Shown: positions 47,500 through 56,599 of the stretch, piece by piece
Layout of the letters: each line of letters starts with the position of its first letter
How positions within the stretch are numbered: the stretch's first letter is position 1
NCBI RefSeq assembly: GCF_001667315.1
Contig: NZ_LZHT01000075.1
Location: forward strand, 1-64,000
Direction: 5' to 3'
DNA length: 64,000 nucleotides
Source: Mycobacterium sp. 852002-10029_SCH5224772
GTDB taxonomy: Bacteria > Actinomycetota > Actinomycetes > Mycobacteriales > Mycobacteriaceae
Notes under the pieces: model-generated
Databases searched by the model: none
Told to the model about the DNA's origin: nothing
What the model saw: the letters and a program-made list of their open reading frames with translations, nothing else
Made by a program: the position numbers and the translations under genes

Positions 47500-48249
47500 A
47501 TGCCGAATATCACCGACGTCGTCGCCACCCCCGATGGCACCTGCACGGTGCACCTGTTCACTCCGGAGGGGCCGGAATCCCAGGTTCCGTGGCCCGGTGT
47601 GGTCATGTATCCCGACGCCGGCGGCGTGCGGGAGACGTTTGCGCAGATGGCCGCCAAGCTGGCCGGATTCGGCTACGCCGTGCTGCTTCCGGACGTCTAC
47701 TACCGCACCGCCGACTGGGCGCCGTTCGACATGGCGACCGTCTTCAGCGACCCGAAGGAACGCGGGCGCCTGTTTTCGATGATCGGCAGCATCACCCCGG
47801 ACCGGATGGCTATCGACGCGACCGCATTCTTCGATTATTTGGCCGCCCGGCCCGAGGTGACGGGCGAGCGATTCGGCGTGTGCGGCTACTGCATGGGCGG
47901 TCGGACGTCGCTCATGGTGGCCGGCCGGGTGCCCGACCGGGTGGCCGCGGCGGCGTCCTTCCACGGTGGCGGCCTGGTGACCGACACCGACGACAGCCCG
48001 CACCTGCTGGCCGAGCGGATCAGCGCCACGGTGTACGTGGGGGGAGCGCAGAACGACGCGTCGTTCACCGCCGATCACGCCGAACAGCTCGACAAGGCGC
48101 TGACGGCGGCCGGCGTCGAGCACACGATCGAGTGGTATGCGGCGGGCCACGGGTTCGCCGTCCCGGACAACGCGCCGTATGACCCCGCGGCGGCCGAGCG
48201 GCATTGGGACGCGATGACGGCGGTGTTCGCCGCGGCGTTCCCGCGCTAA
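47500..48249 (+). CDS. Dienelactone hydrolase family protein (Rv2765-like)
   Basis: A 249-residue alpha/beta hydrolase of the dienelactone hydrolase family with a cysteine nucleophile, Cys131 in GYCMGGR, and the catalytic His in AAGHGFAVP near the C-terminus. The natural substrate is unknown. Its start codon is only 42 bases from the divergent thyA start, so the two promoters must share that space. It is cytoplasmic with no signal peptide. Confidence 0.87.
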   Translation: MPNITDVVATPDGTCTVHLFTPEGPESQVPWPGVVMYPDAGGVRETFAQMAAKLAGFGYAVLLPDVYYRTADWAPFDMATVFSDPKERGRLFSMIGSITPDRMAIDATAFFDYLAARPEVTGERFGVCGYCMGGRTSLMVAGRVPDRVAAAASFHGGGLVTDTDDSPHLLAERISATVYVGGAQNDASFTADHAEQLDKALTAAGVEHTIEWYAAGHGFAVPDNAPYDPAAAERHWDAMTAVFAAAFPR

Positions 48250-48275
48250 GGGTCCATCAACAATCCGCGATGCCC

Positions 48276-49388
48276 TCAGGAGGGCGGCAGGTCCACCAGC
48301 TCGGCCAGCCGGGTGCGGTGACGGTACCCGGTGCCGAATGCCAGCTGGTCGCTCTTGGCCCGCTTGAGGTACAGGTGCGCCGGATACTCCCAGGTCATGC
48401 CGATGCCGCCGTGTAGCTGTATGCATTCCTCGGCGGCGTGCACGGCGACATCGCTGCAGTAGGCCTGGGCGATGGCCGCCGCTGCGGCGGCGTCATCGCC
48501 GGCACGGGCACATGTGTCGGCCGCGTAGCGGGCGGCGGCCGTCGCGGCGCCGACCTCGAACCACAGGTCCGCCAACCGGTGCTTGATCGCCTGGTAGGAG
48601 CCGATCGTGCGGCCGAACTGCCTGCGCTGCCTGACGTAGTCCAGTGTGGTGTCGAAACACCATTGGGCCACTCCGAGTTGCTCGGACGCCAGCAGGGCCA
48701 CTCCGGTGAGGACGGCCTCGGCTATCGGGCCGTCGCCCGCCCCGAGCGGGGACGACGGTGTACCCGAAAACGACACGGCGGCAAGGGGTCTCGTCATGTC
48801 CAGCGCGAGCAGCGGCGACACCTGTACGCCGGCCGCCGCACGGTCGACGGTGTGGAGTTCGAGACCGTCCGGCCCGGCGACGGGCACCACCAGCACGTCG
48901 GCCTCGCCGGCGCCGACCACGCCGGTGACAGATCCGCTGAGTCCGCCGGAACCGCCGTTCACCCCCACGACCGGATCGCCGGGTGCGGTCGTCAGCGGCA
49001 CCACCAACGCCGCCGTCAGCTCGCCCTGGGCCAGCGCCGGCACGGTCTGGGTGTCCCCGGCACGCAAGAGCGCGACCGTGGCGAGGACCGCGCTGGACAA
49101 GAACGGCACCGGCGCAACGGCCCGGCCGACCTCCTCCATGACCACCGCGGCCTCGCGGGCGCCCGCGCCGGCGCCGCCCAGCGATTCGGGAACCAACAGG
49201 CCGGCCACGCCCAGTTCAGTGGCCAGCGTCCGCCACACACCCGAGAAGTCTTGGGGTGCAGCGTCATAGACACCGGCCACCGATTCGGGCGGGCAACGCT
49301 CGGCGAACAGCTGACGGACGCCGGCCCGCAGCGCCTCTTCGGTGTCGGAGTACAGCAGGTCTCCGGTCGGCACGCGCTGGGGGCTCAT
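48276..49388 (-). CDS. Acyl-CoA dehydrogenase family protein (second subunit)
   Basis: A 370-residue acyl-CoA dehydrogenase-like protein. It is more divergent than the upstream paralogue: the FAD-binding middle segment lacks the usual TEPGxGSD motif, while the C-terminal helix region ([38 protein letters not shown]) is well kept. This pattern fits the partner chain of a heterotetrameric FadE complex, as in mycobacterial sterol side-chain enzymes; that is inference. Its ATG overlaps the stop of the upstream fadE by four bases. Confidence 0.82.
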   Translation of the reverse strand: MSPQRVPTGDLLYSDTEEALRAGVRQLFAERCPPESVAGVYDAAPQDFSGVWRTLATELGVAGLLVPESLGGAGAGAREAAVVMEEVGRAVAPVPFLSSAVLATVALLRAGDTQTVPALAQGELTAALVVPLTTAPGDPVVGVNGGSGGLSGSVTGVVGAGEADVLVVPVAGPDGLELHTVDRAAAGVQVSPLLALDMTRPLAAVSFSGTPSSPLGAGDGPIAEAVLTGVALLASEQLGVAQWCFDTTLDYVRQRRQFGRTIGSYQAIKHRLADLWFEVGAATAAARYAADTCARAGDDAAAAAAIAQAYCSDVAVHAAEECIQLHGGIGMTWEYPAHLYLKRAKSDQLAFGTGYRHRTRLAELVDLPPS

Positions 49389-50575
49389 CGGGGCAGGTCC
49401 TTCCACGCGGCGTCCTTGTCGACGCGATGTTCACCCGGCAGGCCCAGAATCCGCTCGGAGATGGTGTTGCGCAGGATTTCCGAGGTGCCGCCCTCGATCG
49501 AGTTGCCGCGCGCCCGCAGGTAGCGGTATCCGGGTTCGCGACCGATCAGGTCGACGGTCTCGGGGCGGCGCATGGTCCAGTCGTCGTAATACAGGCCGGA
49601 CTCGCCGTGCAGCTCGATCTCGAAGCCCGAGATCGCCTGCGCCAGATCGGCGAACGCCACCTTCATGCCGGCGCCCTCTGGCCCCGGCTGACCGGTGGCG
49701 GCCTGCTGTCGCAGCCGTTCGCCGGCGAGCCGGAAGACCTCGGCCTGCACCCACAGCCGCATCAGTTGATCGTGCATGGCGGGGTTGCGCAGCGCCGGCT
49801 CGTCACGCCAGGCTTCGGCGACCTTGCCGATGTGGCCGCCTTCCCGCGGGACCCCGGCGCGGGAACCGATCGCGACCCGTTCGTTGTTGAGGGTGGTGGT
49901 CGCGACGCGCCAGCCCCCGCCCTCCGGGCCCAGCCGATTCGCATCGGGCACCCGGACGTCGGTGAGAAACACCTCGTTGAACTCGGCCTCCCCGGTGATC
50001 TGGCGCAACGGCCGGATCTCGACCCCGGGTTGCGTCATATCGCAGAGAAAATAGGTCAGGCCATGGTGTTTGGGCACGGTCGGATCGGTGCGGGCGACCA
50101 GGATGGCCATCTGCGCGTGTTGCGCCTGCGAGGTCCACACCTTCTGCCCGTTGACAATCCACTGATCACCGTCGCGGACCGCGCGGGTGGACACCCCGGC
50201 GAGGTCCGATCCCGCGCCCGGCTCGCTGAACAGTTGGCAGTAGATCTGCTCACCGGTGAACAACGGGCGCAGGAACGTTCGCTTCTGCTCGTCGGTGCCG
50301 AAGGCGGCGATGGTCGGCGCGGCCATGCCCATCCCGATGTAGTTCTTGGGGGTGCCGCCCACCGGCGCACCCGCGGCGGCCAGCCGCGCGTCGATACGCT
50401 CCTGGGCGGTGCGCGGCAGATCCAGGCCGCCGAAGCCCTGCGGCAGGTGCACCCAGGCCAGACCCGCATCGTATTGCGCGCCGAGGAATTCGCGCGGGTC
50501 GGCAGCCTTCGGATCGTGCGCGTCGAGCAGTGCCTGCACCCGCGCGTCCAGGTCGGATGTATCGATGGCGGTCAT
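49385..50575 (-). CDS. Acyl-CoA dehydrogenase (FadE-type)
   Basis: A 396-residue FAD enzyme. It shows QLFSEPGAGSDLAGVSTRA (FAD/substrate segment), WIVNGQKVWTSQA, and the C-terminal GNSIEGGTSEILRNTISERILGLP characteristic of FadE proteins. ATG 50575 overlaps the fabG stop by four bases, and its own stop overlaps the next fadE start, so SDR, fadE and fadE form one coupled operon. Substrate not determined; the pairing with a divergent FadE suggests a branched or polycyclic acyl-CoA. Confidence 0.9.
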   Translation of the reverse strand: MTAIDTSDLDARVQALLDAHDPKAADPREFLGAQYDAGLAWVHLPQGFGGLDLPRTAQERIDARLAAAGAPVGGTPKNYIGMGMAAPTIAAFGTDEQKRTFLRPLFTGEQIYCQLFSEPGAGSDLAGVSTRAVRDGDQWIVNGQKVWTSQAQHAQMAILVARTDPTVPKHHGLTYFLCDMTQPGVEIRPLRQITGEAEFNEVFLTDVRVPDANRLGPEGGGWRVATTTLNNERVAIGSRAGVPREGGHIGKVAEAWRDEPALRNPAMHDQLMRLWVQAEVFRLAGERLRQQAATGQPGPEGAGMKVAFADLAQAISGFEIELHGESGLYYDDWTMRRPETVDLIGREPGYRYLRARGNSIEGGTSEILRNTISERILGLPGEHRVDKDAAWKDLPR

Positions 50576-51354
50576 TGCCCGCCGCCGGGTGCGGACCGGA
50601 ATCCCTGTGCGGCGCCGAGCAGTAGGCCACCGTCGATGACCATGGTTTCGCCGGTGATCCAGCTCGCCGCGTCGGAGACCAGGAAGGCGACCGCCGCGGC
50701 CACGTCGATCGGTTCGCCGATGCGCCCGAGCGCGATCGACGACGCCAGCGGGTCCTCGTGGTCCTTCCACAGCGCCTCGGCCAGCCTGGTGCGCACCACC
50801 CCGGGCGCGATCGCGTTGACCCGGACGCGCGGAGAAAGTTCCAGCGCCAGTTGCTTGGTGACGTGGATCAGCGCCGCCTTGGTGGCGTTGTACATGCCCA
50901 TCGCCGGTGACTGGTGCATGCCGCCGATGGAGGCCGTGTTCACGATCGCCCCGCCGTGCTCGCCCATCCACGACTTGACGACGAGCGAGGTCCACAGCAG
51001 CGGAGCCCACAGGTTGACATCGAAGATCTTGGTGAAGCGGGCGTGGTCCTGATCGATCAGCGGACCGTATGCCGGGTTGGTTCCGGCGTTGTTGACCAGG
51101 ATGTCGACGCTGCCGAAGCGCTCCAGCGTCACGTCCACGCAGCGCCGGGCCGCGTCCTCGTCGACCGCGTGCGCGCCGACCCCGACGGCCCGCTCACCGA
51201 CCTGCGCGGCGGCTTCGTCGGCCGCCTCCTGCTTGCGGGCGGTCAGCACCACATTGGCCCCCGCGGCCGCCAGCTGTTGAGCGATCGACAGGCCAATTCC
51301 GCGTGACGCGCCGGTGATGATTGCGGTACGGCCGGTCAGATCTTGTGAGGTCAT
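50572..51354 (-). CDS. fabG5: SDR family oxidoreductase FabG5-like (Rv2766c-like)
   Basis: A 260-residue short-chain dehydrogenase with the TGASRGIG cofactor motif (near 15), NNAGTNPAYGPL, catalytic Ser in NTASIGG, YNATKAAL (Tyr and Lys) and the VIDGG C-terminus. It probably reduces 3-oxoacyl-CoA or oxidises a 3-hydroxyacyl-CoA within the same pathway as the two fadE genes it precedes. It is divergent from the small secreted repeat protein. Confidence 0.88.
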   Translation of the reverse strand: MTSQDLTGRTAIITGASRGIGLSIAQQLAAAGANVVLTARKQEAADEAAAQVGERAVGVGAHAVDEDAARRCVDVTLERFGSVDILVNNAGTNPAYGPLIDQDHARFTKIFDVNLWAPLLWTSLVVKSWMGEHGGAIVNTASIGGMHQSPAMGMYNATKAALIHVTKQLALELSPRVRVNAIAPGVVRTRLAEALWKDHEDPLASSIALGRIGEPIDVAAAVAFLVSDAASWITGETMVIDGGLLLGAAQGFRSAPGGGQ

Positions 51355-51432
51355 GTCGTGGGCCTTCCGTTGTTTGCCACAAAATTTTATTCGCCATGTT
51401 TTGGACGCGTGTTGAGGTGGTATGCCAGCCGC

Positions 51433-51783
51433 ATGTTATCGAAATTGACACTCCTGAAACCGCTGGTCGTCGCCGGGGCTGTCGCTGCGGCTATCGCCGC
51501 CGCGCCCGCGGCCGCTGCTGACGTCTCCGTCGCCGGTCCAGCCGCCAACTCCCCCGCCCCGACCCACGTCACGTTCAAGCAAGACCCGGGCGGCGGCGGC
51601 TGTGACGCCAACGGAAACTGCGGCTCGGGCGGCCAATTCAACGGCCCCGGCGGCGGTCCGGGTGGCCAGGGTTGCGTCCCGGGCGTGGGCTGCGGCTCCG
51701 GCGGCCAGTTCGCCGGCCCCGGCGGCGTGCCGGGCGGGAACGGCTGCCTGCCGGGCGTCGGCTGCGGCTCCGGCCACGGATAA
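51433..51783 (+). CDS. Small secreted Cys/Gly-rich repeat protein
   Basis: A 116-residue protein with a signal peptide cut near AAAA-DVSV (about residue 29). The mature part has a 24-residue repeat: cysteine pairs at 57/63, 81/87 and 105/111, each in the pattern C-x5-CGSG, separated by GGQFxGPGG spacers. The perfect 24-residue period indicates tandem duplication of a 72-bp unit. Six cysteines could form three disulphide loops outside the cell. I do not recognise the family. It sits alone on the plus strand inside a minus-strand catabolic block. Confidence 0.7.
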   Translation: MLSKLTLLKPLVVAGAVAAAIAAAPAAAADVSVAGPAANSPAPTHVTFKQDPGGGGCDANGNCGSGGQFNGPGGGPGGQGCVPGVGCGSGGQFAGPGGVPGGNGCLPGVGCGSGHG

Positions 51784-51795
51784 TCGCTCAACCCC

Positions 51796-54700
51796 TCAGC
51801 CTCCCGAGAGCCTGGTGATCCAGGCCCGGGAGGCTGCCGGGTCGATGACGTCGTCCAGCTCGAACGTGGTGGCCGCGCGCAGCGCTTTGCCGTGCTCGTA
51901 CGCGGCCGCCACCAGCCGATCGAAAAGGCTCTGGCGTTCTGCCGGGTCGGCGACCGCGGCCAGCTCTTTGCTGTAGCCGAGGCGCACAGCGCCCTCCAGG
52001 CCCATGCCACCGATCTCCCCGGTCGGCCAGGCGACGGTGAACTGGGGCGCGCGGAAGGAACCGCCGGCCATCGCCATCGCCCCGAGCCCGTATCCCTTGC
52101 GCAGGATGATCATTCCCAGCGGCACCGTCAGCCGCGCCCCCAGCACGAACATCCGGCCGAAGCGGCGAACCGCCGCCTGGGTCTCCGCATCGGGCCCCAC
52201 CATGAACCCGGGGGTGTCGCAGAGCGAGATGACCGGCAGCCCAAACGATTCGCACAAGGTCAGGAAGTCGCCGGTCTTGTCGGCCGCCTCGGCGTCGATC
52301 GCGCCGCCCAGGTGGTGGGTGCTGTTGGCGATCAGACCGTACGGCGCCCCTTCGACGCGCACCAGCGCGGTGACGATGCCCACGCCGTAGTCTCCCCGCA
52401 GCTCTAGCACGGACCCGACGTCGACGATCGCCTCGATCGCCCGGTGGACATCGTAGGCACGTAACCTGTTCTGCGGCACCACATGCCGGGCCAGTCGCGG
52501 ATCGGGTGCTTCCCACTCGCCCAGGTTGCCCTGAAAGTACGACAGGTACTGCTTGGCCAGCGCAACCGCGTGCGCCTCGTCCCGGGCGACCAGGCCGACC
52601 ACGCCGTTGCGGCGCTGCACGCCGATCGGCCCGATCGCCTCCGGCGGGTACACGCCCAGTCCGCCGCCCTCGATCATCGCCGGGCCGCCCATCCCGATGT
52701 TGGCGTCCGGTGTTGCGATGATCACGTCGCAGACCCCGGCCAGCGCGGCGTTGCCGGCAAAGCATCGGCCGGACACGATCGACACCAGTGGCACCTCCCC
52801 GCGCAATCCGGCCAGCATCCGGAAGGTCGGCACGTCCAGCCCGGCGACGCCGCCGACGTCGGTGTCGCCCGGCCGGCCCCCGCCGCCCTCGGCGAACAGC
52901 ATCACGGGCAGTCGTTTTCGCGCGGCCAGCTCGAAGGCGCGGTCGGTTTTGGCGTGGTTACGCATGCCTTGCGTGCCGGCCAGCACGGTGTAGTCGTAGG
53001 AGACCACGACGGCCTGGGCCGCGTCTCGCCCGAACCGGTCCGCGCCGATGGTCGCCAGGCCGGCGATCAGCCCGTCGGCCGGGGTGTTGACGATCAGGTC
53101 CTGTTCGGAACGCCGGCTGCGCTGCGCCGCGATCGCCAGCGCGCCGTATTCGACGAAGCTACCGGGATCGACCAGATCGGCGATGTTCTCCCGCGCGGTG
53201 CGGCGACCTTGCTGATGCCGCTTGGCGACCGCGGCCTGACGGCCCTCATCCAGCGTGAGCGCGTGGCGTTGCGTCACCTCGTCGAGGTCGGCGCGCGTCC
53301 GGTCCAGATCCAATGCAGCCGTGGATGCTTCGCCGTCAGCGCCCGCCTCCGTGCGGGTGAAGACCAGCAGCGGGTCTCCGGTCCCGACGACCTGTCCGGG
53401 CGTCACCAGATTCCGGACGGTCCGCAGCGCATCCGGTGCGACGAGCACATGCTGCATCTTCATCGCTTCCAGGACGACCAGCTGGCTGCCCGCTGCGTAG
53501 TCGGCCCCTTCGGGCGCCACCTCGACCACGGTGCCGGCCAGCTGCGCGCGCAGCGCGTCCTCGCCGGGATAGAGCTCGACCGCCGCCGCCTGGGGATCGC
53601 GCTGGTGAGACAGCGCGCCCGCCGCGAACCCGGGAAGGTTGTCGTCGAGGAAACCGGTGCTCACCCAACCGGATTCGACCCGGTCGTCGGACAGTAGCTC
53701 GCGGAGAAATCCGATGTTCGTGTGAATGCCCTCGATGCTGAACTCGGACAGTGCGGTACCGGCCTTGCGCACCGCCGCCCCCCACGACGTCCCGCGCACA
53801 TGAACGACGACCTTGGCCAGCAGCGAGTCGTACTGTGGGCTCACGGTCAGCCCCGGCCGGCCATACGTGTCGACGCGCACGCCCGGACCGCTGGGCGGGG
53901 TGAACACCGTGAGCGTGCCCGCCGACGGCACCACCGAAAAGTCGGGCCCGAATGTCTCCATGTTGACCCTGAGCTGAATCGCGATACCGCGCTGGGTAGT
54001 CGGCTCGCCGATGACTTCGAGCCCGTCGGAAGCGATTCCGGCTGGCAGCCCCAGCTGATAGAACGACGTGCCGCCGGCGATCGCCAGCTGGACGGCCACC
54101 AGGTCCAGCCCGGTGGTTTCCTCGGTGACGGTGTGCTCCACTTGGATTCGTGGGTTGACTTCGAGAAAGACGAAGTCTTCGCCGGTGACCAGGAATTCCA
54201 CCGTGGCCAGCCCGCGCAGGCCGACGCGGGCGCACAGCCGCACGGCCGCCTGGTGCAGCGCCCGGCGCAGGTCATCCGAAAGCCCTTGGGCAGGAGCTAT
54301 TTCGACCAGCTTCTGGTAGCGGCGCTGGATGCTGCAGTCGCGGTCACCGACCGCCAGCGCATGCGTTTGGTGCCCGGCCGGCGCGGCGACGACCTGCACT
54401 TCGATGTGGCGGGCGTCGGTGAGCAGCGCCTCGGCGAACAGCGACGGATCACCGAACCCCAGCTGGGCTTCGGCGGCGCAGCGTTGATAGGCGTCGTCGA
54501 TCTGATCGGCGCTGCGCACCTGACGCATTCCACGCCCGCCGCCGCCGGCGACGGCCTTGAGCATGACGCCGCCTTCCTGCGCGGCGAAGAAGGACTTGAT
54601 GTCCGCGACGCTGCTCGCGCCCTCGGTCGCGGGCAGCACCGGCACGCCGGCGGCCATCGCGGCGCCGCGGGCCGCGGTCTTGTCGCCGAGCAACCCGAGC

Positions 54701-55023
54701 ACCCCGGGGTCGGGCCCCACGAACGTGTAGCCACCCGCCGCGCACGCCGCGGCGAATGCGGCGTTCTCGCTGAGGAATCCGTAGCCGGGGTGGATCAGGT
54801 CCGCGCCGGAGGTCTTCGCCACCGCCAGTATGGCGGACTGGTCCAGGTAGGCCTGTGGGCCACCGCCGGGCAACCCGATCGCTTCGTCGGCGGCGTGCAC
54901 GTGCGGGCTCTGCGCGTCGTCGTCGGCGTAGACCGCGATCGTGCGCATGCCCAGTTCTGTTGCGGTGCGGATGATTCGAAGCGCAATCTCGCCGCGATTG
55001 GCGACCAACAGGCTCGTGCTCAT
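51796..55023 (-). CDS. Single-chain long-chain acyl-CoA carboxylase (BC-BCCP-CT)
   Basis: A 1075-residue biotin enzyme with all parts in one chain: biotin carboxylase (about 1-450, GGGGRGM near 160, EVNPRIQVEHTVTE near 288), the biotin carrier domain with biotinyl-Lys522 in EAMKM, and a carboxyltransferase domain from about 570 with crotonase-fold halves (GGGGRPGDTDVGG, SGRCFAGNAAL, DTPGFMVGPDAE, GGSFRAPQF). This is the architecture described for the M. avium subsp. paratuberculosis LCC, a homohexamer acting on long and shorter acyl-CoAs. ATG 55023 overlaps the ligase stop by four bases. A hairpin lies within its last codons. Confidence 0.92.
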   Translation of the reverse strand: MSTSLLVANRGEIALRIIRTATELGMRTIAVYADDDAQSPHVHAADEAIGLPGGGPQAYLDQSAILAVAKTSGADLIHPGYGFLSENAAFAAACAAGGYTFVGPDPGVLGLLGDKTAARGAAMAAGVPVLPATEGASSVADIKSFFAAQEGGVMLKAVAGGGGRGMRQVRSADQIDDAYQRCAAEAQLGFGDPSLFAEALLTDARHIEVQVVAAPAGHQTHALAVGDRDCSIQRRYQKLVEIAPAQGLSDDLRRALHQAAVRLCARVGLRGLATVEFLVTGEDFVFLEVNPRIQVEHTVTEETTGLDLVAVQLAIAGGTSFYQLGLPAGIASDGLEVIGEPTTQRGIAIQLRVNMETFGPDFSVVPSAGTLTVFTPPSGPGVRVDTYGRPGLTVSPQYDSLLAKVVVHVRGTSWGAAVRKAGTALSEFSIEGIHTNIGFLRELLSDDRVESGWVSTGFLDDNLPGFAAGALSHQRDPQAAAVELYPGEDALRAQLAGTVVEVAPEGADYAAGSQLVVLEAMKMQHVLVAPDALRTVRNLVTPGQVVGTGDPLLVFTRTEAGADGEASTAALDLDRTRADLDEVTQRHALTLDEGRQAAVAKRHQQGRRTARENIADLVDPGSFVEYGALAIAAQRSRRSEQDLIVNTPADGLIAGLATIGADRFGRDAAQAVVVSYDYTVLAGTQGMRNHAKTDRAFELAARKRLPVMLFAEGGGGRPGDTDVGGVAGLDVPTFRMLAGLRGEVPLVSIVSGRCFAGNAALAGVCDVIIATPDANIGMGGPAMIEGGGLGVYPPEAIGPIGVQRRNGVVGLVARDEAHAVALAKQYLSYFQGNLGEWEAPDPRLARHVVPQNRLRAYDVHRAIEAIVDVGSVLELRGDYGVGIVTALVRVEGAPYGLIANSTHHLGGAIDAEAADKTGDFLTLCESFGLPVISLCDTPGFMVGPDAETQAAVRRFGRMFVLGARLTVPLGMIILRKGYGLGAMAMAGGSFRAPQFTVAWPTGEIGGMGLEGAVRLGYSKELAAVADPAERQSLFDRLVAAAYEHGKALRAATTFELDDVIDPAASRAWITRLSGG
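51797..51836. terminator. Bidirectional hairpin in the 3' end of the carboxylase gene
   Basis: CAGCCTCCCG (51797-51806) pairs with CGGGAGGCTG (51827-51836), and an inner GCCTGG/CCAGGC stem closes a TGAT loop. The hairpin overlaps the carboxylase stop and last 12 codons and begins 14 bases after the stop of the secreted-protein gene, so it could terminate the latter and, on the other strand, the carboxylase transcript. Confidence 0.65.
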
Positions 55024-56561
55024 CGCAGCGGCTCCCCCCACTGCACCTGTTCGCGGAGCCTGGCCTTGAGCAGCTTGCCGCCGGCGTTGCGGGGCAACGC
55101 ATTATCGACCACCGTGACATATTGCGGCACTTTGAAGTCGGCCAGCTGGCTGCGGCAGTGGTCGAGCACGGCCGGCACGTCGATTTCGTCGTCGCCGCCG
55201 AACAGCACCACCCCGACTTTCTCCCCCATGACGTCGTCGGCAACCCCGAGCACGCAGGCGTCCGCGACGCGGGGCGCGGCGAGCAGCACGGCCTCGACCT
55301 CGACACTGGAGACGTTCTCGCCCCCGCGGTTGATGATGTCCTTGAGCCGGTCGATGAGGTGCACCCTGCCCGCGTCGTCGACCCGCACCACGTCGCCGGT
55401 GTGCAGCCAGCCGCCCGCAAAGGTCGTTGCCGTGGCCTCGGAGGTCCTGGCCCGGTTCCAGTAGCCGGCGGTGACGTTGGCGCCCCGGGCCACCAGCTCA
55501 CCCACGCCGGGCTCGTCCCCGAACGGGATCACCCCGAGGTCCACCGACGGGACCGCATACCCGACCGAATCGGCGTGGTCGATGGCGTCGCCGTCGGGAA
55601 GTACCGTCATCAGCGACGCCGTCTCCGTCATGCCATAGCCGTTGAACACGGTGGCGTGGCCGAACGCGTCCTTCACCGACCGCACCAGCGACGGGGCGAT
55701 CGGGGCCCCGCCGTAGCCCACCCACCGGATCCCGGAGACGTCGACCCCATTAAATTCCTTGTGCCGCAACAATAGTGAATACACCGCCGGTACCGTCACC
55801 ATGACCGATACCCGCTCGGCGCTCAGCGCGGCGATCAGCGCGCCGAGGTCCAGCGTGGGCATGATCACCGACGCTCCCCCGAGCCGGGCGGCGGCCAAAA
55901 GCTGTGAATTGCAACCCGTCACGTGGAACAGCGGAACCGAGATGAGCGTTCGCATCTCCTCACCCAGGTCCCGCGGCTGTTGCAGACAGCGGATCGCGTT
56001 CTCGGTGTTGGTCAGGAAAGCCTCGTGCGTGGTCGGCACCCCCTTGGGGTGGCCGGTGGTGCCCGAGGTGTAGAACAGGGCGGCCACGTCGGCGGGGCCG
56101 AGCTGCTCGGTGACGTATGGCTGCCCGTCGGGCAGCGCGGAGTCAGGCGACAGATCCAGCTGCGCACCGGCGTCGGACAGGACGAACTCGACCTCCGGTT
56201 GCGCCGAGCGCGTATTGACCGCCACCGCAACGCCACCGGCCATCACGGTGCCCCAGAACGCCAGCACCCAGTCGATCCCCGCGGGGTAGCGCAGCGCGAC
56301 GCGATCACCGCGCTTCACCCCGGCCGCGCGCAGCCCGCCGGCCACGCGCGCCGCGCGGTCCCAGAGCTGCCGGTACGTCAGCCGGCCGCCGCCGAGCTCG
56401 ACGACGGCCTCGCTGTTCGGACGGGTGTCGACGTGTCCGGCGAGCATGTCCAGCAGGGTGGCGGGCAGCTCGTCGTATCGCGGGATGCCGTCGCGGCCCC
56501 GGGACACGCCGGTCACCGGGAACGGGTTGCGCCCGCGCGAAATTTCGATCACTGGAGGCAT
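55020..56561 (-). CDS. Class I adenylate-forming acyl-CoA ligase
   Basis: A 513-residue ANL-superfamily enzyme that activates a carboxylic acid with ATP and CoA. It has the P-loop FYTSGTTGHPKG (near 164), YGMTETAS (near 318), GGWLHTGDVV and DRLKDIINRGGENVSS hinge, and the C-terminal catalytic Lys in NAGGKLLKARLRE. It is followed with a four-base overlap by the carboxylase, so its acyl-CoA product may be the carboxylase substrate. It is divergent from a thioesterase gene across only 38 bases. Confidence 0.9.
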   Translation of the reverse strand: MPPVIEISRGRNPFPVTGVSRGRDGIPRYDELPATLLDMLAGHVDTRPNSEAVVELGGGRLTYRQLWDRAARVAGGLRAAGVKRGDRVALRYPAGIDWVLAFWGTVMAGGVAVAVNTRSAQPEVEFVLSDAGAQLDLSPDSALPDGQPYVTEQLGPADVAALFYTSGTTGHPKGVPTTHEAFLTNTENAIRCLQQPRDLGEEMRTLISVPLFHVTGCNSQLLAAARLGGASVIMPTLDLGALIAALSAERVSVMVTVPAVYSLLLRHKEFNGVDVSGIRWVGYGGAPIAPSLVRSVKDAFGHATVFNGYGMTETASLMTVLPDGDAIDHADSVGYAVPSVDLGVIPFGDEPGVGELVARGANVTAGYWNRARTSEATATTFAGGWLHTGDVVRVDDAGRVHLIDRLKDIINRGGENVSSVEVEAVLLAAPRVADACVLGVADDVMGEKVGVVLFGGDDEIDVPAVLDHCRSQLADFKVPQYVTVVDNALPRNAGGKLLKARLREQVQWGEPLR

Positions 56562-56599
56562 GCCCGGTCCTTACTCTCCGGTGTCCTATCGTGATAGCG

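Noticed and set aside
46657..48426. Longer thyA frame of 589 codons
   Set aside because: The upstream part is the complement of the dienelactone hydrolase gene; thyA starts at GTG 47457 after a -10 element.
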